From contig VFIW01000012.1 in NCBI GenBank assembly GCA_006386115.1, positions 764,371-828,370 of the forward strand: a stretch of DNA of 64,000 nucleotides. The letters run 5' to 3'. Numbering within the stretch: the first letter of the stretch is position 1; every line of letters begins with the position of its first letter. Shown here piece by piece: positions 1 through 13,601 of this stretch. This DNA is from Globisporangium splendens (taxonomy: Eukaryota; Oomycota; Peronosporomycetes; Pythiales; Pythiaceae). Below the pieces are notes generated by a model. The model made no database searches. It saw only the letters and a list, made by a program, of their open reading frames with translations, and was not told where the DNA came from. A program made the position numbers and the translations under genes.

Positions 1-3000
1 TTCGACGTAGGACGAGCAGTCTTCAGGCGCATGATTCCACTGGAGAATCGAGACGAAATGTTGCTGATACGGGTGATTCGGTCTTTCGCTGACTTCACAG
101 ACATCGCCACTTCCGCTGCCGTTGCAACACTTTCGCTTCGACGGTAACGAGGATTAGGAGGAGGTAGAAGCTCTTCTTCTTCTTGCACCATGTTCGTTTC
201 TGTAAGTTCAAGGTCGTGCGATGGCCTCGGCGGAGACAACTCACTTTCTGACTCCAGCAGGTTACAGCCCATCGAGTTGCGCCTTGAGTTCTCGGAGCTG
301 TTGTCTAGCTCCCCATTGTCATCAAGGAAGCTGGAGTTACCATTTTCATGTACATTCTCACCGTTTGGACTGACTTCTCCTTCATCGCAATCACCATACT
401 CGTCTTCTTCGTAGTCGTACCCTTGCTCACCTGGATCTGGATACCCACTCGTGGCACCAACGCTTGCGCCATCTTCAAGCACAGAGCTAACAGACGGGAG
501 CGCATCGACGAACGTTTCAGCTCCTGACTTCAGCATGCTGCTGTTGCCGAATCGGAAATAATCGGAAAGCGTATCGTCTGTGTCTGGCAGCAAACGGCAT
601 CGAATCCAATTGCTCGACGTGTACATGTCCAGTCTCCAAAATTCTTCTCGTGCAAACAAACTGCCAAGCATGCCATCAACGTTCCCCATACCATCAAGAA
701 GGGCGTCTTCCTCATTTTGTTCCGCTCCCCACACATGACGGATCCCCCACTTAAGCAACACGCGCAGTTTCATCCAGTCGTCAATATCCTTTGCTTTTAC
801 ACGTTGCAACCAAACTTGCGCTTGCTGCTCTAACTCATCGTTGTCCGTCGAGCCATTCTTGGAGCTGCTGAATGCGGATGACGAAGAAGTTCGAGTGGAG
901 CGGCCAATACGCTGCAGTTCAGCTTGCGCGCGGTTTCGCTCGTGAGTTTCTTCACCAAGCATGGATACGCGTTTCAGTGCACGGCCTTCACGAGCATGGG
1001 CGACTTGCTCATGGTAAAATCCATCACGGCGGCGAACTTCCTGGTTATTAACCACGAAATCGTTACGAGCTAGCAGCGATGCAAGCTCATCCGACGACCG
1101 AAGCGAAACTGGCACCAGTCCTGCTAAAATGCCAGCCAATTTGACCGCAGAATCCGACCAGAATTTTCGTCGAACTCGGTCGATCAGGTGGGCAAGCTCA
1201 GGAATCAACCAAAGCATCAATGACGTCTCATCTCCAGGGGCTGCTTTTACGCAATCACTCGTGACAATCAGTCCTGGACCCGCAGCGCCACTCACGCTCC
1301 CACGTGACGGTGTAAACGATGATTCGAATTGGGTTGTGTCCCGCCCAAGACCCATGGCGTTGAGATAATACTCGAACTTGTTCAATCGAGCAAAAAATAC
1401 CGACTTGGATGGCATGCGCAACTGCGACGTCGCAAAATGGTCATGATCATTGTCCGCCGCACTATGCTCGCTGTCTTCGAGAAGAATCAGGTAGAAGTTT
1501 CGAAGCAGCAGCTGCAGGACTTGACGCATGGGTCCTCCTGGATGTGGGCGTGCCGTCACTGGCGCTGACGCAGTGGTTGGGGGTGCGCCTGACGTTCCTA
1601 GCACATTAAATCCAAACGAGAGTCGCCCAGAACTGCTGCGATGCGCCGTACTGCTACTTTCTCTCGAGTTCGATGACTGTCTTGATACGCCGGACGGTGG
1701 ACTTTGCCCTCCTCCATCTGCCGATCGGCTCCCTGGAGGAATATAGCGTGGTGCATTGCTTGCTCTTCGATTAAAACTTGCGTCGTTGTCCACGTGGAAG
1801 AGCGACGTAAAGTGCTGCCAAATTCCTAAAATCGCATCGACGAGCTCCGCTTCATGCCAGATCACGCGCTCGCATCTCCAGAAGATCATGCTCGGATCAG
1901 TAGTGTCATCCTTCGAATCAGCGCCTTCCTTAACTGAAGCCGGGTCTACTTTGCCAAGCGTGTCTGGATCATAATGCAACACGACTGCTGCTGCAACGGT
2001 CGCTAAGCTTTCTGCATTGCTCCATAGCACAGACTCACGAGACGGAGGATCTTGTTTCCCACGGAAGTTCAAGTCTGCCGACAGGATTTCACTCATTTTA
2101 CCAAGTGTCGCCTTGAGCAGCGAGACAACGACAACCTCGAGTTGCTCTCTCGACGATATAAAACGCGACAGACTCGTGAACGGGTCTTGAAGTAAGAACC
2201 ATGCGAGCTCGTTGCTTCTCGCTTCGAGACACACGATCGACGAAATCAGATCATAGGAATAGTCCGTGATAAAGTCGACGCACCCGCTCGGTTGCATCGC
2301 AGCCATAAGCTCAATCAAAGCGAGTTTCATTCGGTTGGACATCTCTTTGTACACCATCGCGTTTGCATTCGTCTGCTTCTTGCGCTCTCCATCGACATTC
2401 AGAGTCAGCAGACTTCGAAGAAAATCGAGATCCTCCAACGCCACAATCGAGTACATTGCGTTGACGCGAACCTCTTCTGGTTCAGAAGCATTGAGCACAA
2501 GCTCCCGCAGTTGACTCAACGGGACACCTGGACAGCCTCGCAACTCAATGCCGAAAAGAGAACGCGGTGGCGTTGTGTGAGTGTCTTGTTCAGTTTGATC
2601 CGCACCACGCAAACTCAGAATTGCCTCGATGATTGGAATCTGTTCTGTTGTCGACGAGACAGTAGCTGTCCCATTCATGCTCGAAATGCTGTTGAAAATG
2701 AGGTAGTGGCGATTGATCGTACTTGCAACAGTTGCCGAACCAAAGATGATCATCAAATGACGGATGGCAACCACACGAATCGGCAACGGGCTGGAGCGCA
2801 CCATGCTCAGGAATGGGAACATCATGTTGCCATGCCAGATTGTCGCAGTCGCCAGAATCTCTTCGTCAATAAGCGAGTCGAATGCTTCCGTCTTGCCATC
2901 CAGCGCCTTCATGTCGTCTTCGCTCACTTGAATACCTAAGATCATCAGCAACATTTCGGAGTACACCCCCATGGTCACCGGACTCACTTCTGGTTTTAAC

Positions 3001-5770
3001 GCGAGCATGATCAAGTACGCATCGCCGATTGAGAGATGAATTTTGTCGGGGCTATTTGCTTTTTCTCGGTCTTGCGTGCACCCACACTTTAGGAACAAGT
3101 ATGTTCTCAAAAGCCGCAACGTCATCACTCGGATCGCATCATTCGAGAATTCCAGCAGAGGCAACCAAATACGAAGCCCACCCAAACGAGCAAACAGGTC
3201 CAGGAGTCCTGCTGGTGCAGTTGGCTGAACCGAGAGTTCGATCATCAGTTGCAGCAAATCCGGGAGATCTGCCTCTGGAACATTCTCAACCGCAGACCCG
3301 GCTTCTTGCTCTCCTTCTGACATGCTCTTCGCCACCGCAGAAAACGCAGCAGCCATAGACTGTTGATCTCCATTCTCTTGCATCACAGGGGTGCCATCAG
3401 CATTCACTCCAGCCAACATCGGGTTAGTTGGTTTACCAATCATGCAAAAGATAAGCGATCGTGTACTTTCGTACGAGAGCTGCGACTTGACCTCTTTCCC
3501 CTTGGTAGTAGCACGTGCAATCACCGAGGTAGTCGCTGATTTTGGCGTCGCCGGCTGCGCTTCACATAGCACGATTTTGATGATCGCTAGCACGCGTTTG
3601 CGTAGTAAATCGATCTCTTCCGAAGTGTACTCCTTTGCTCGCCGGAGAGACGTCGACTGAGATTCTTTCCAGTAAATCCACGAGAGCACCCGCAGAAAAT
3701 GACGCGTTGAGACTGCCGAGAAGCTGCTTTCATCCTTTCGCGTCATGATTTCCAGTTTGTCAAACAGATTTACTTGCAAATCGACAGGCGCATTCACCCA
3801 CACACGAAAGTTAAACAGCAGGAACTTGTAGATCTCGTCCGAGAGCGTTCGATCCGAGATCACCGCACTTCGAAGACGCTCAATTGCAGTCAGCAAATCG
3901 GCAGTCAAGTAATTCGGCGGCAGCGATCGCACCAACAGCGCCGTCAGGCGTACCCCTTGGTTGCGTCGAAAGATGAACTTGTTCACGAGCGAATGACGCA
4001 TGATCTCGGCGATTAGCAGCAGCACCTTTGGAATGCATTTAACACCGAGCGGACGCGCGATGAGATCGCTCATGTGCTGCAGAAATTCAGAATCTTCGTC
4101 AAATTGCGCGGTCACACCACCGGGAGCAGTGCCATTATTAGTCGACACTAAGCTTGTCTCCTCGACATTACCATTTGCTGAAGGCGCAGTCACTCTTGAC
4201 GTCACGAGCAACGGGAGACAAATGAGCGGGCCACCCAGCTGCGCGACAGACTGCTTGAACGTGCTCGCATGGCGCAGTCGCACGCCAGTACTCGCTGCTT
4301 CTGCATGGTTTCCGTTGCCACTGGAGTCGTAGCACACACCCTTGGAGCGGTCGCAGTGACGGGCATCGTACGCGAGCAGCAGCCCATCACTGGAGCTCCC
4401 CAAAATGAGCGAAGAGCCTGAATTACCACTCGGTGGCCCGCTGAGCGCAACCCCGGAAGATGTCGAAGAAGATGAGATGTACGAGTTGAACTGGAACACC
4501 AACGCGTCGTACTCGTCGACGCTTTTGATATTCGAGATGATACTCGCTGGCAGTGCTTGACCAAACAGCGCTATGGGACCCAAGAGCACTCGCAGCGTAC
4601 TCGTGCCGTAGCTTTCTCGCATGCCGATCAATGACTTCACCACCGGCGCCATGAGCGTTGTATTCGGGTACGCCAGCTTCAGACTCTGGCGCAAATCGGC
4701 ATTCAGATACACATCGAGCTTCGAGCCTCGGATTTGACGATGCGTGTGCGTTATGCAGAGGAAATGCCATTTTCCCGGCGTGATGAGGTCGGGTACTTCG
4801 ACATGGCCGTCGTTTTTCTTCTTGTCAAAGCACGTGATCATCAAAGACGACTTGACAATCGAGCACATGATACCAACTCCAGTCTTCCCACTGTCCGCAT
4901 CATAAACGCACATGAATTAGCAACCACGAGAGCGCATTAAACCGAAATGAGAGAGAGAGAGCTGCGTACCAGAACGTGAACAATGGCGCGGCAATCTCCG
5001 GCAGCGTCTCGAATTTGATCCACGCGCAGAACGTGTACCCGTTGTTCGGGAACGAATCCAAAACGGGCAGGATCAGACCCGACAATTCCCCGCTGAGATC
5101 GAAAAACGACGCCGGCCCAAACGAGTCGCGCGCGATCATCTCGAGCGTCGATAGGTAGTAGCTGACAGCAGTATCATCGGGCTCTTCGTGCACCAATCGC
5201 ATGCTGCGGAACACGCCAAGCATCGCGCGGATGTCATCGAGATTCACCGAGTGATTCGCCAAGTAGAGCAGCAAGCGCAGGATCTTTTTCAGCACTTGGA
5301 CCGTCAGACACGGGTCCGCGAACAGCCCGCGCTCGCTGAGGAATCGGAGGATGTCGCGCTGTAGCCCGACGCTGAAGCACGCCTCGATGTTCCCGCACGA
5401 ACTGCGCACCAAGTTGATGAGTGCTTCGAGCGTCTGGATCTGCTGCGCTTCCTCGACCGCGCCCACGATCGTCGTGAACAGCGTCTTCAGCACCGCCGGG
5501 TGCCGGATCTGCAGCTTTGCGGCATCCGCCTCGCTGTACTCCACGTCGCCTACAATATTCGTATAGACGCATTCACACAGCAGCAGCAAAGACAAACAGC
5601 GCATACACACCACATACACAGAAAAATGAATCCATCCAGCCATGCCCAATTTAACATGTCGCATAGACACTCGTCTTACACAAAAAAAGCGATAGAAAGC
5701 ACTTACATAAACGCTTCAGGAACTGCGTCACGACGTCGCCATCCGCCGCATCCTGGCCAAGTGGCTCCAT
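1..5770 (-). CDS. BEACH/neurobeachin-family protein, N-terminal part (runs off left edge)
   Basis: Very large scaffold protein of the neurobeachin/LYST/LvsA class, which acts in vesicle traffic and membrane fusion. Three exons fit: 5707-5770, 4970-5549 and 1-4890, joined by GT-AG introns in matching phase. The start at 5770 opens MEPLGQDAAD. The first 600 residues carry an armadillo-like region and then the concanavalin A-like lectin stretch typical of the family (GYTFCAWIKFE, spliced into FTFCGKTGVGIMCSI). A long DUF4704-type helical region follows (for example YLNADLRQSLKLAYPNTTL and WIYWKESQS). The last part in the window is acidic and serine-rich. Over 1,800 codons are present without a stop. 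The diagnostic PH-BEACH and WD40 domains would lie beyond position 1, so the assignment rests on the N-terminal architecture. Confidence 0.85.
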
Positions 5771-6391
5771 TCGCGCTGACGGCTTCAGAAAGTGGGACGC
5801 CGTCAAACGAATGAACCAGAGACGCGCCTATGGTCCAGAGACGTCTTCACACGCGCTCTCTCTATACACAGAGTCGATACAAAGAGAGTGCCTCTCTTGG
5901 GTTTCCTTCCCCCCTCTCTTGCTTCTCTGTCGCCGCACTCGATGAGACCCAAGCAATGCGCGTTTGTGTGGGGCTTCTTCCCTCCCCCTTTCGCTCTCTA
6001 GGCTATGTACGCTTTTTGTTTTCTGACTTCGGTGGGAACAGTGGGCAGAATTAAGTGCGCGCGAACTTAGTCAAGCTGCTAAGTCAGAAAGGATGGCTCA
6101 CCATTGGTTAACGAATACGTTAGATGGAGAGATTTTGCCGATCCCATGATACGCCTCTCTGTTGCCATAATGCAGCTATCATTGTACCCATCGATAGATA
6201 GAAAGGGAAAATGCTTGATTGAAAGGCAAAAAATAGGAACTATGCACGTTGAAGAGGTACACTGAACACATGGCTTCTTTGACCCGAGCACGATCGGAAT
6301 GGAAATGCACACGTGCCCGCGACATGCTCGTCCTGCGTGCGCGCTCGACGCTTCCCTCTTGTCTAAGAAGATCTATGGACGATAGCGTCGT
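5771..6391. other. Intergenic, promoter side of the BEACH gene
   Basis: No coding region is supported. The stretch 5860-6000 is pyrimidine-rich on the + strand. It lies upstream of the BEACH start and downstream of the methyltransferase stop, so it should hold the BEACH promoter. Confidence 0.5.
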
Positions 6392-7731
<1,340 letters not shown>

Positions 7732-7921
7732 CTTCGTCTATCTGTCTTAATCGCTTTTGACCTTTTAAGTTGCCTGCAGCAAAAATGGCTGATGGAGAGC
7801 CATTTGACCCGAATTCGCCTGCTATTCGGGATTATGTGTCCTCTTTTTTTCCCAACCCAGTCCCTCGTATAGTTAAAATTCGGTACAAACAGAAAAAAAT
7901 GGTGTCGCTTGATCAACCAGT
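7732..7921. promoter_or_regulatory. Short bidirectional promoter interval, METTL1 / XPA
   Basis: Only 190 bp separate the two divergent start codons. On the XPA side an ATG at 7784 opens a frame different from XPA that runs to 8075, overlapping the XPA start. It could act as an upstream ORF if transcription begins before it. The regulatory role is inferred from the arrangement alone. Confidence 0.5.
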
Positions 7922-8581
7922 ATGGAAGCTGGCGCGACGAGGAGCTCAATGGGGGAGCCGGACGCGCGTCTTGCGATGGAGGACCTCCCCGTGGGGCTCT
8001 GCGCCGACTGCAACGAGGACGGACAGATCCTCGACCGTATCCTGCAGCAGCACTTCCAGCTGCAGGTGTGCCTGACGTGCAAGCAGGACCGCAATCTCCG
8101 CGACGGCTCGTACGAGCTGATCTCGAAAAGCAGGGCGAAGATCGACTTTGCGATGCCCGAATCGTTCTTCCACGGACTGCCGTATATGACCAAGCCGAAC
8201 CCGCATCACGAGGCGTTTGCGTCGCTGAAGCTGTATCTGAAGAAGATGATCATGGAGGAAGCGTATCGCTTGTACGACGACAAGGACGGACTCGAGCGCG
8301 AAAAGGCGGCGCGCAAGCACAAGGCGTACACGAGCGCAGCCAAGCGAACAAAGCATTTGCTCAAGCGCAAGCACGTGCTCTTATCGCTCACAGGAGATGG
8401 TAAACTTCAGGACATACAGCAAGAGACTGAGGCAAAGCCGAAACCGAAGAAACCAGCGTACATTCCAGTGGCGGATCGTGATCATAAGCATCAGTTCGCC
8501 GCCGAAGTCTACGACGAGACGGCGAAAACGTGGTTCAAAGAATGCGATTGCGGCATGAAAGTCGAGTTCGAGAAGTGGTGA
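7922..8581 (+). CDS. XPA-type DNA repair protein (nucleotide excision repair)
   Basis: Homologue of XPA/Rad14, which verifies damage and organises the incision complex in nucleotide excision repair. It is 219 aa from a single exon. Zinc-finger cysteines are at C27, C30, C50 and C53 (LCADC ... VCLTC), followed by the family core NPHHEAFASLKLYLKKM at about residues 98-114. A basic helix and a C-terminal HKHQF...CDCGMKVEFEKW segment, like that of animal XPA, come next. An in-frame stop lies just upstream of 7922. ATGs at 7949 and 7976 also remain possible starts. It is shorter than human XPA (273 aa), mainly at the N-terminus, so the RPA/ERCC1-binding part may be reduced. It converges with the F-box gene 185 bp downstream. 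Confidence 0.9.
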   Translation: MEAGATRSSMGEPDARLAMEDLPVGLCADCNEDGQILDRILQQHFQLQVCLTCKQDRNLRDGSYELISKSRAKIDFAMPESFFHGLPYMTKPNPHHEAFASLKLYLKKMIMEEAYRLYDDKDGLEREKAARKHKAYTSAAKRTKHLLKRKHVLLSLTGDGKLQDIQQETEAKPKPKKPAYIPVADRDHKHQFAAEVYDETAKTWFKECDCGMKVEFEKW

Positions 8582-8766
8582 AATATGCATTTTGTGTATA
8601 TTGTTGTTTATTGCATTTTTGCCATTGACGACATGCTTGCTGGAGCCACACTACATGTTGAAAAGCACCGGTACAATAGATTACTCCTTTCAATTTTACA
8701 GCCTAGAATACTTAAATACATCGACCTTCCATGTCATTCATTCCACACAAACTCCTCTCAGTAGCT

Positions 8767-10156
8767 TTACTGCCCGCGTCGGCGCATGTCGCCCATGACT
8801 CCTTCATAGTAAGACGTCACGTATTCCACCAACGAGTTTGCCATTCGGATGCTCTGCTCTTTGATTGGCGTGATTTCATTGCTACCACGAGCAGAAGGCA
8901 CGCAGTGCAGCCCGAGCACGTTGACGTAGCTGATGCAGCAATAGTATTTCGGCAGACGGTCCTCTGGCGTGCGCTGAAGCCATGGAGGAAGCTCAAACGT
9001 CTGCGCTTGGTGCCGTCCGACCAGTTTCACACGAAGGATCGTGCTGTTGCTTGTCACCACCTTGCGTGGGAGAACAAAATCCTGGAGACGCATGTCGTTC
9101 TGGACGCCGTATAGTGGTGATTGGTAGAATGGCGATCCAATATCGTCAGTCATCGCACCATAGTCCTGGTTGGCGACGGGTTGCAACGCACTTGCGTCGT
9201 AGAATTCAAAGCACACTTTCTCTGGAGCATACGTCGGACTGCTAGGATGCCAGAATACGCGGTAAGGTAGGATCTGAACGCAGCTCACCACACATGGTTC
9301 GCTGAGGTTGTAGTCAATGTAATCAGTCGCGTGTTTATCGGACGACGCCGAACTGCTCCAGTAGCACGAGTTTCCAGTCGAGCAGCCACATTTCAGCTGA
9401 ATGCGTTCACCGAGGGACATACCGAATGCGGCAACATCGTGAAGCTCATGTGGATTTTGCAGTGCAGGACTTTCGAGGTGTGGGCGGATCTCGGACCAGC
9501 ATTTTGAGTGCGAAAGCGTATTGATTGGAGTCTCGCTTGGACGATCCGCGGATGAGTAGCCTAGCGAACGCAACGCGTGTGAGCACATTTCCAATCACTT
9601 GGGTGCAATGCATCGTGGCAAATTGTCAACCGATAATGAATGCACATACCTCGGACATTGTGCAAAAGCTGTGCATCTTCCTGGTTGCGTCGACTCGCCA
9701 AACACGTCATTCTCTTCCACGAAAAGTCGCTGCTTCTCGTCTCAATACACACCATGTCTCTCGCTGCTATCTGCTTCCAAAGATCTGCAAAATGACCGCA
9801 CCAAATTCTCTATCGTCAGCATCAAAGTACTCACGCGTCTCTTCCCACAACAAGCAGCCATCCTCTCTGTCACAAACACACAAACCTGACTGTTGCACGA
9901 TTTCATACAGCTCGACGGACGTTTTCTCGATCGCATGCAGCGTCTTGTGGTCGACGAATGCGCAGATGAGCTGCACCACGACAGCCGGCAGGTCCTGCAC
10001 CGTGAACTCCAAGTGCGCCTTCTTGAACGGAGGAGGGGCAGTGGCGCACGCTGTGGGCGAGCGGGGTATCGGCGCGACCGCAGCTGTCGCAGCCGAGAGC
10101 ACCGCCACGAGCGGGTTCTCGTACTTGAGCGCGATCGTGTCCATGAGGGGCGCCAT
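8767..10156 (-). CDS. F-box protein with a large C-terminal domain
   Basis: Probable substrate adaptor of an SCF ubiquitin ligase. Three exons fit: 9835-10156, 9650-9784 and 8767-9560. Phases agree and total 1,251 nt, or 416 aa. The F-box lies at about residues 45-90 (DLPAVVVQLICAFVDHKTL...) and continues over intron 1 into HLWKQIAARDM, as in many F-box proteins. The C-terminal 260 residues contain WSEIRPHLESPALQ and SCVQILPYRVFWHPSSPTYAPE. They resemble the beta-rich C-terminal domain of plant F-box proteins such as the At4g00755 type. Substrate is unknown. Confidence 0.8.
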
Positions 10157-11654
10157 ACTGTTCCTGTGTAGGTGGTTGTCTGTCGAATGAAGTGTGAATG
10201 TCGCGTTGAACTTGCACTTGCGGCGCGTTTTCACTAATGAGCGTCTTGGAAAACTGGGGGCATGTTCGTTCTTCTTCAACGTCTTGAAGAGCGAGCGACA
10301 CAACGAACACAAACGCATAGATTTCTTTCTTTTTCTTCATTCACAAACCCGCGGGTCGCAAAACCTGACCCGTGAACCCGACCAGCTAACTGAATACACA
10401 CATGGTGAGATATGTAGCGAATGCGGGTGACATTTTGGTAAGATAGCGCAGTTAATGGTTGCGTTGAGAAAACACGGTTGATGAAAGGAATGATCTATTT
10501 GTCTGGTTTGTGCGGAATAACCATCACCAAACGATATCTGCGTGCATCAGCGTCGATATCTGGGATATCGCCTCTTGCAATGACCAAGTTCTGCTTGGAG
10601 TTGACAATGAGCATGCGTTTTTCTATGTGAGCGTTGGCGCAACCAATTCGTCGCTGGTGACGCTAGATTGCAAAAACCGCGTAAATTTCTCACATGAGGT
10701 TTTCCCCCAAAAGATCCTGAGTCCGTTGGAGAGAAGAACAACTGCGACACATACATTCACTCCCATCTTCGCATTCATCTTCAAGTGCCGCTTCACATGG
10801 TGGATGGATTGTGCCGCTATCTCAACGCTACAATCGCCGTCCTGAGTGCAGCCAGTGTGGCAGAACCACTGGAATCTCCATACTATATGTCGCAGCATTC
10901 TTCAACCTGGATTGGCTGTTTGAATGCGGCTGTTGTTGCTCACTTTATTCAGAAGGTTGAAGTGCCGCAAGGAAGCGTCCATGGAAGAAAGCGCTGTCCT
11001 GTTTGCTCTCGTTGCTCACGAAGCGAACAGACACGAAGATGGTGGCTACAGTCAACAACAAGTGCATGCAACAGAGAACCTAAATGCGAGTTGTCCGGTT
11101 GTTGCATGTCGGTGGTCTGCAGGCGAAGGAAGGCTGTGGCTGTTTACCAGCATGACGTTGTCGAGTTGCGCGCAAAATAGTTGAATGGTGACAGGCGAGC
11201 GTCATCCTGCTGCGCGTGACTGTTGTGGATCGCTTGTGCGGTGCCTTGAGGCTGTCGCCACTTGAGCAGCAACACTGGCGACCCAGGTTCATTGTCTGGT
11301 TCATTTGCACGCCGTTGCTTTCGCGGAAACACCGCGTCCAACAGCACTTTTCTCAGGGATACCAATTTACGTTTAAACAGCTTTTTCTTGCATTTCCCAT
11401 ACCAGCGTCGCTGGCTGCGAAGCGCAGTTTGTGAACCGGATGGCCGCAGCTTTGCGTTCTGTCAAGGCGATCGCCCGGTTGCTTGCGCGGCTGTTTAATC
11501 TCGAAAAATATCCATGCATTATGCCAATTGAAGCTGCAACTGAGGTTCTTTCTATCCTGACGGCAACGTACACATATCTTCTACACGCTTGCTCACATAC
11601 CAACACCAATACGCTTGCACTTTCATATCATATCGTCACATTGCCGCCTTCTAC
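10157..11654. other. Intergenic, no supported gene
   Basis: About 1.5 kb upstream of the F-box gene. Open frames are short and overlap on both strands without recognisable motifs. A minus-strand stretch near 10650-10900 looks protein-like but matches no family I can name. Confidence 0.4.
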
Positions 11655-12968
11655 CTACACCTTCTGCGATGCTGACGATGAGCTGTGCTTCTTGGTGCTA
11701 AGGTCCGGGTGGTAGTCGTGCTTGTTGTTCTTCGTGCTGACGTTGATGAGCACAAAGCCTGAGAGCACGAGCGTCGACGCCAGGAGGGTCACGAGAGTGG
11801 GTGGGCTCTGGTGGAAGACAAAGTCCGCCAAGATGGCAAGGGGGACTGTCAGCGACAACCCCACCGTCGCGACCGTCGGAGACGTCAGCAACACTGCGCG
11901 TGCCCACAGGTAATCCGAAAGCGCATTGTCGAACAAGCCCTTGACGCCGATGAGCAGCAGGATCTCGGTCGTCAAGCCGCTGAGCGACTCGACCCCCGTG
12001 TAGTGGAAGAGCAGCACAAACGGCAGCAGGCACACAAAGTTGATCACGCCGATGAACCCGAAGAACAGCGAAATGCTCACGCTCTCTTCATCCGGGATCA
12101 GTTTGCGGATTGCAGTCGTGTACACACCATACATGAATGCCGAGAAGAGCGCAACAAGATCGCCAAACACGTGGTCACTGGCGCCGTCTCCAGAGCTCGA
12201 GTCGTTGAAGATCGTCGAGATGTTGCCCGCCATGCAAAGCACCACGCCAACCACTTTTAGCCACACGAAGGGCTCTCGCAGGATGATCACACTCATGAGG
12301 AAAGTGAACACCGTGGACGTCGAGCTCACAATTGTGCTGCTAGTCACACTCGTCATGTTCAGGCTCTGGTTGTACGTAAAGTTGGCGACGAACCACAGCG
12401 GTGAGATCGTGGCACTGATCACGGCAATCTGCTTGTAACTCGCTTTACGGCCCGACCGCTTCATCAGTTCATAATGACTGAGCTTCCCACTCGTCGGACG
12501 TCCCTGGAACCATGCCTTGATGCGCGGCCACACGATCTGCGAGAGGTACCAGAGCGGCAGGTTTACGGAAAATAGCGTGATGCCGATATACGTCAAGAAA
12601 AACGGACCCTGGAAGCTCAGGTTGTGGAAAATGTACTGCACGAGCACCGACGCAAACGTCCAGATCAGCGCGACGACCACCAGGAAGAACACGCCGAGCA
12701 TCCACTCCCACGTCGAGTGCTTCTTCGGCGTCTTGCTGGCGCCATGCTGTCTGCGCAGCTCTTCGTCTGCAGCGTGCTGCGGGTGCTCCACGAGACCCGA
12801 GCGCTCCGAGACGCTGTCGTCGTCGCTGTATCCGTGCAGCAGCGCGTCTGGAGCCATTACGTGCTCGTCTTCGGCGCTATCGATGGTCGTGGAGGCGCTT
12901 GAGCACGAGTCCAAGTGGTCGATGCTGCTGGCGGTCGGTTGGCGTCTGTGGTGGTGGCGAGCACCCAT
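11655..12968 (-). CDS. SLC35F-like drug/metabolite-superfamily membrane transporter
   Basis: Polytopic protein of 437 aa from ATG 12968 in a single exon. The frame is also open upstream, but an AG-acceptor-like sequence lies just before the ATG, so an upstream non-coding exon is likely. A polar, histidine- and serine-rich N-terminus of about 125 residues precedes roughly ten hydrophobic segments, starting with EWMLGVFFLVVVALIWTFAS. The repeated EamA-type fold includes SPLWFVANFTYNQSLNMTSV, SSTSTVFTFLMSVIILREP and SPTVATVGLSLTVPLAILAD. These are hallmarks of the SLC35F3/F5 branch. The substrate is not defined for most of this branch. Confidence 0.87.
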   Translation of the reverse strand: MGARHHHRRQPTASSIDHLDSCSSASTTIDSAEDEHVMAPDALLHGYSDDDSVSERSGLVEHPQHAADEELRRQHGASKTPKKHSTWEWMLGVFFLVVVALIWTFASVLVQYIFHNLSFQGPFFLTYIGITLFSVNLPLWYLSQIVWPRIKAWFQGRPTSGKLSHYELMKRSGRKASYKQIAVISATISPLWFVANFTYNQSLNMTSVTSSTIVSSTSTVFTFLMSVIILREPFVWLKVVGVVLCMAGNISTIFNDSSSGDGASDHVFGDLVALFSAFMYGVYTTAIRKLIPDEESVSISLFFGFIGVINFVCLLPFVLLFHYTGVESLSGLTTEILLLIGVKGLFDNALSDYLWARAVLLTSPTVATVGLSLTVPLAILADFVFHQSPPTLVTLLASTLVLSGFVLINVSTKNNKHDYHPDLSTKKHSSSSASQKV

Positions 12969-13601
12969 TTCACTTGCCTGCAAACAAAAGGAAGAACACT
13001 CATGGCAACGGATTAGCAAGCTCAACAGGCTGCCTCGCCTTCTGCAAAATCGCCTATCGCCTGCTTCTAGCTTATAGTGACACATCATATCCTATAAAAG
13101 CCGATCGTGTAAAATACTACTTAACTTTACACACTCAGTGCTAACACAGTTTGATAACTAATACCCTCTCATTATAGATGTATGTACCTGCGGCTTGAAA
13201 AAGAGGTGAGACTGTGTCGAGTCACCGATAGTTCCACCAATCGGACTCTTTTCTACATTCTTCCAGCCAACCAGAGCAGAGTTGAGAACAGTGTACTGAC
13301 CAATCAGATCCGCTCGCAATGCAGCATCAGAAAATCGCGTGTTTGCAAATAGAGTGGCCCACTGTAAATAAGACCTCGAAGAACATGCGGAGTGATGGTC
13401 CGACCTGGCTGTCGGTTCGAGTTTTGTGGGAGGCGGGCCAACTGGGAAGATGACTCCGCAACGTCTCACATTCGATCGTTCAAGTCGACCTTTCAATGCC
13501 TCTTTAATTTGTATACTAGTATTTACTATAAATGACTACATCCAGACCAATACATATAGCCTCTATGATACGTATAATTACACTACTAACAACAATATTG
13601 A
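12969..13601. promoter_or_regulatory. Divergent intergenic region, SLC35F-like / C2-U-box
   Basis: About 630 bp between two divergent starts, with no supported ORF. It must hold both promoters. It is AT-rich around 13500-13600. Confidence 0.4.

Noticed and set aside
2266..2939. 215-codon + strand frame within the first 5 kb
   Set aside because: Opposite a continuous 1,630-codon exon of the BEACH-family gene, so it is a shadow.
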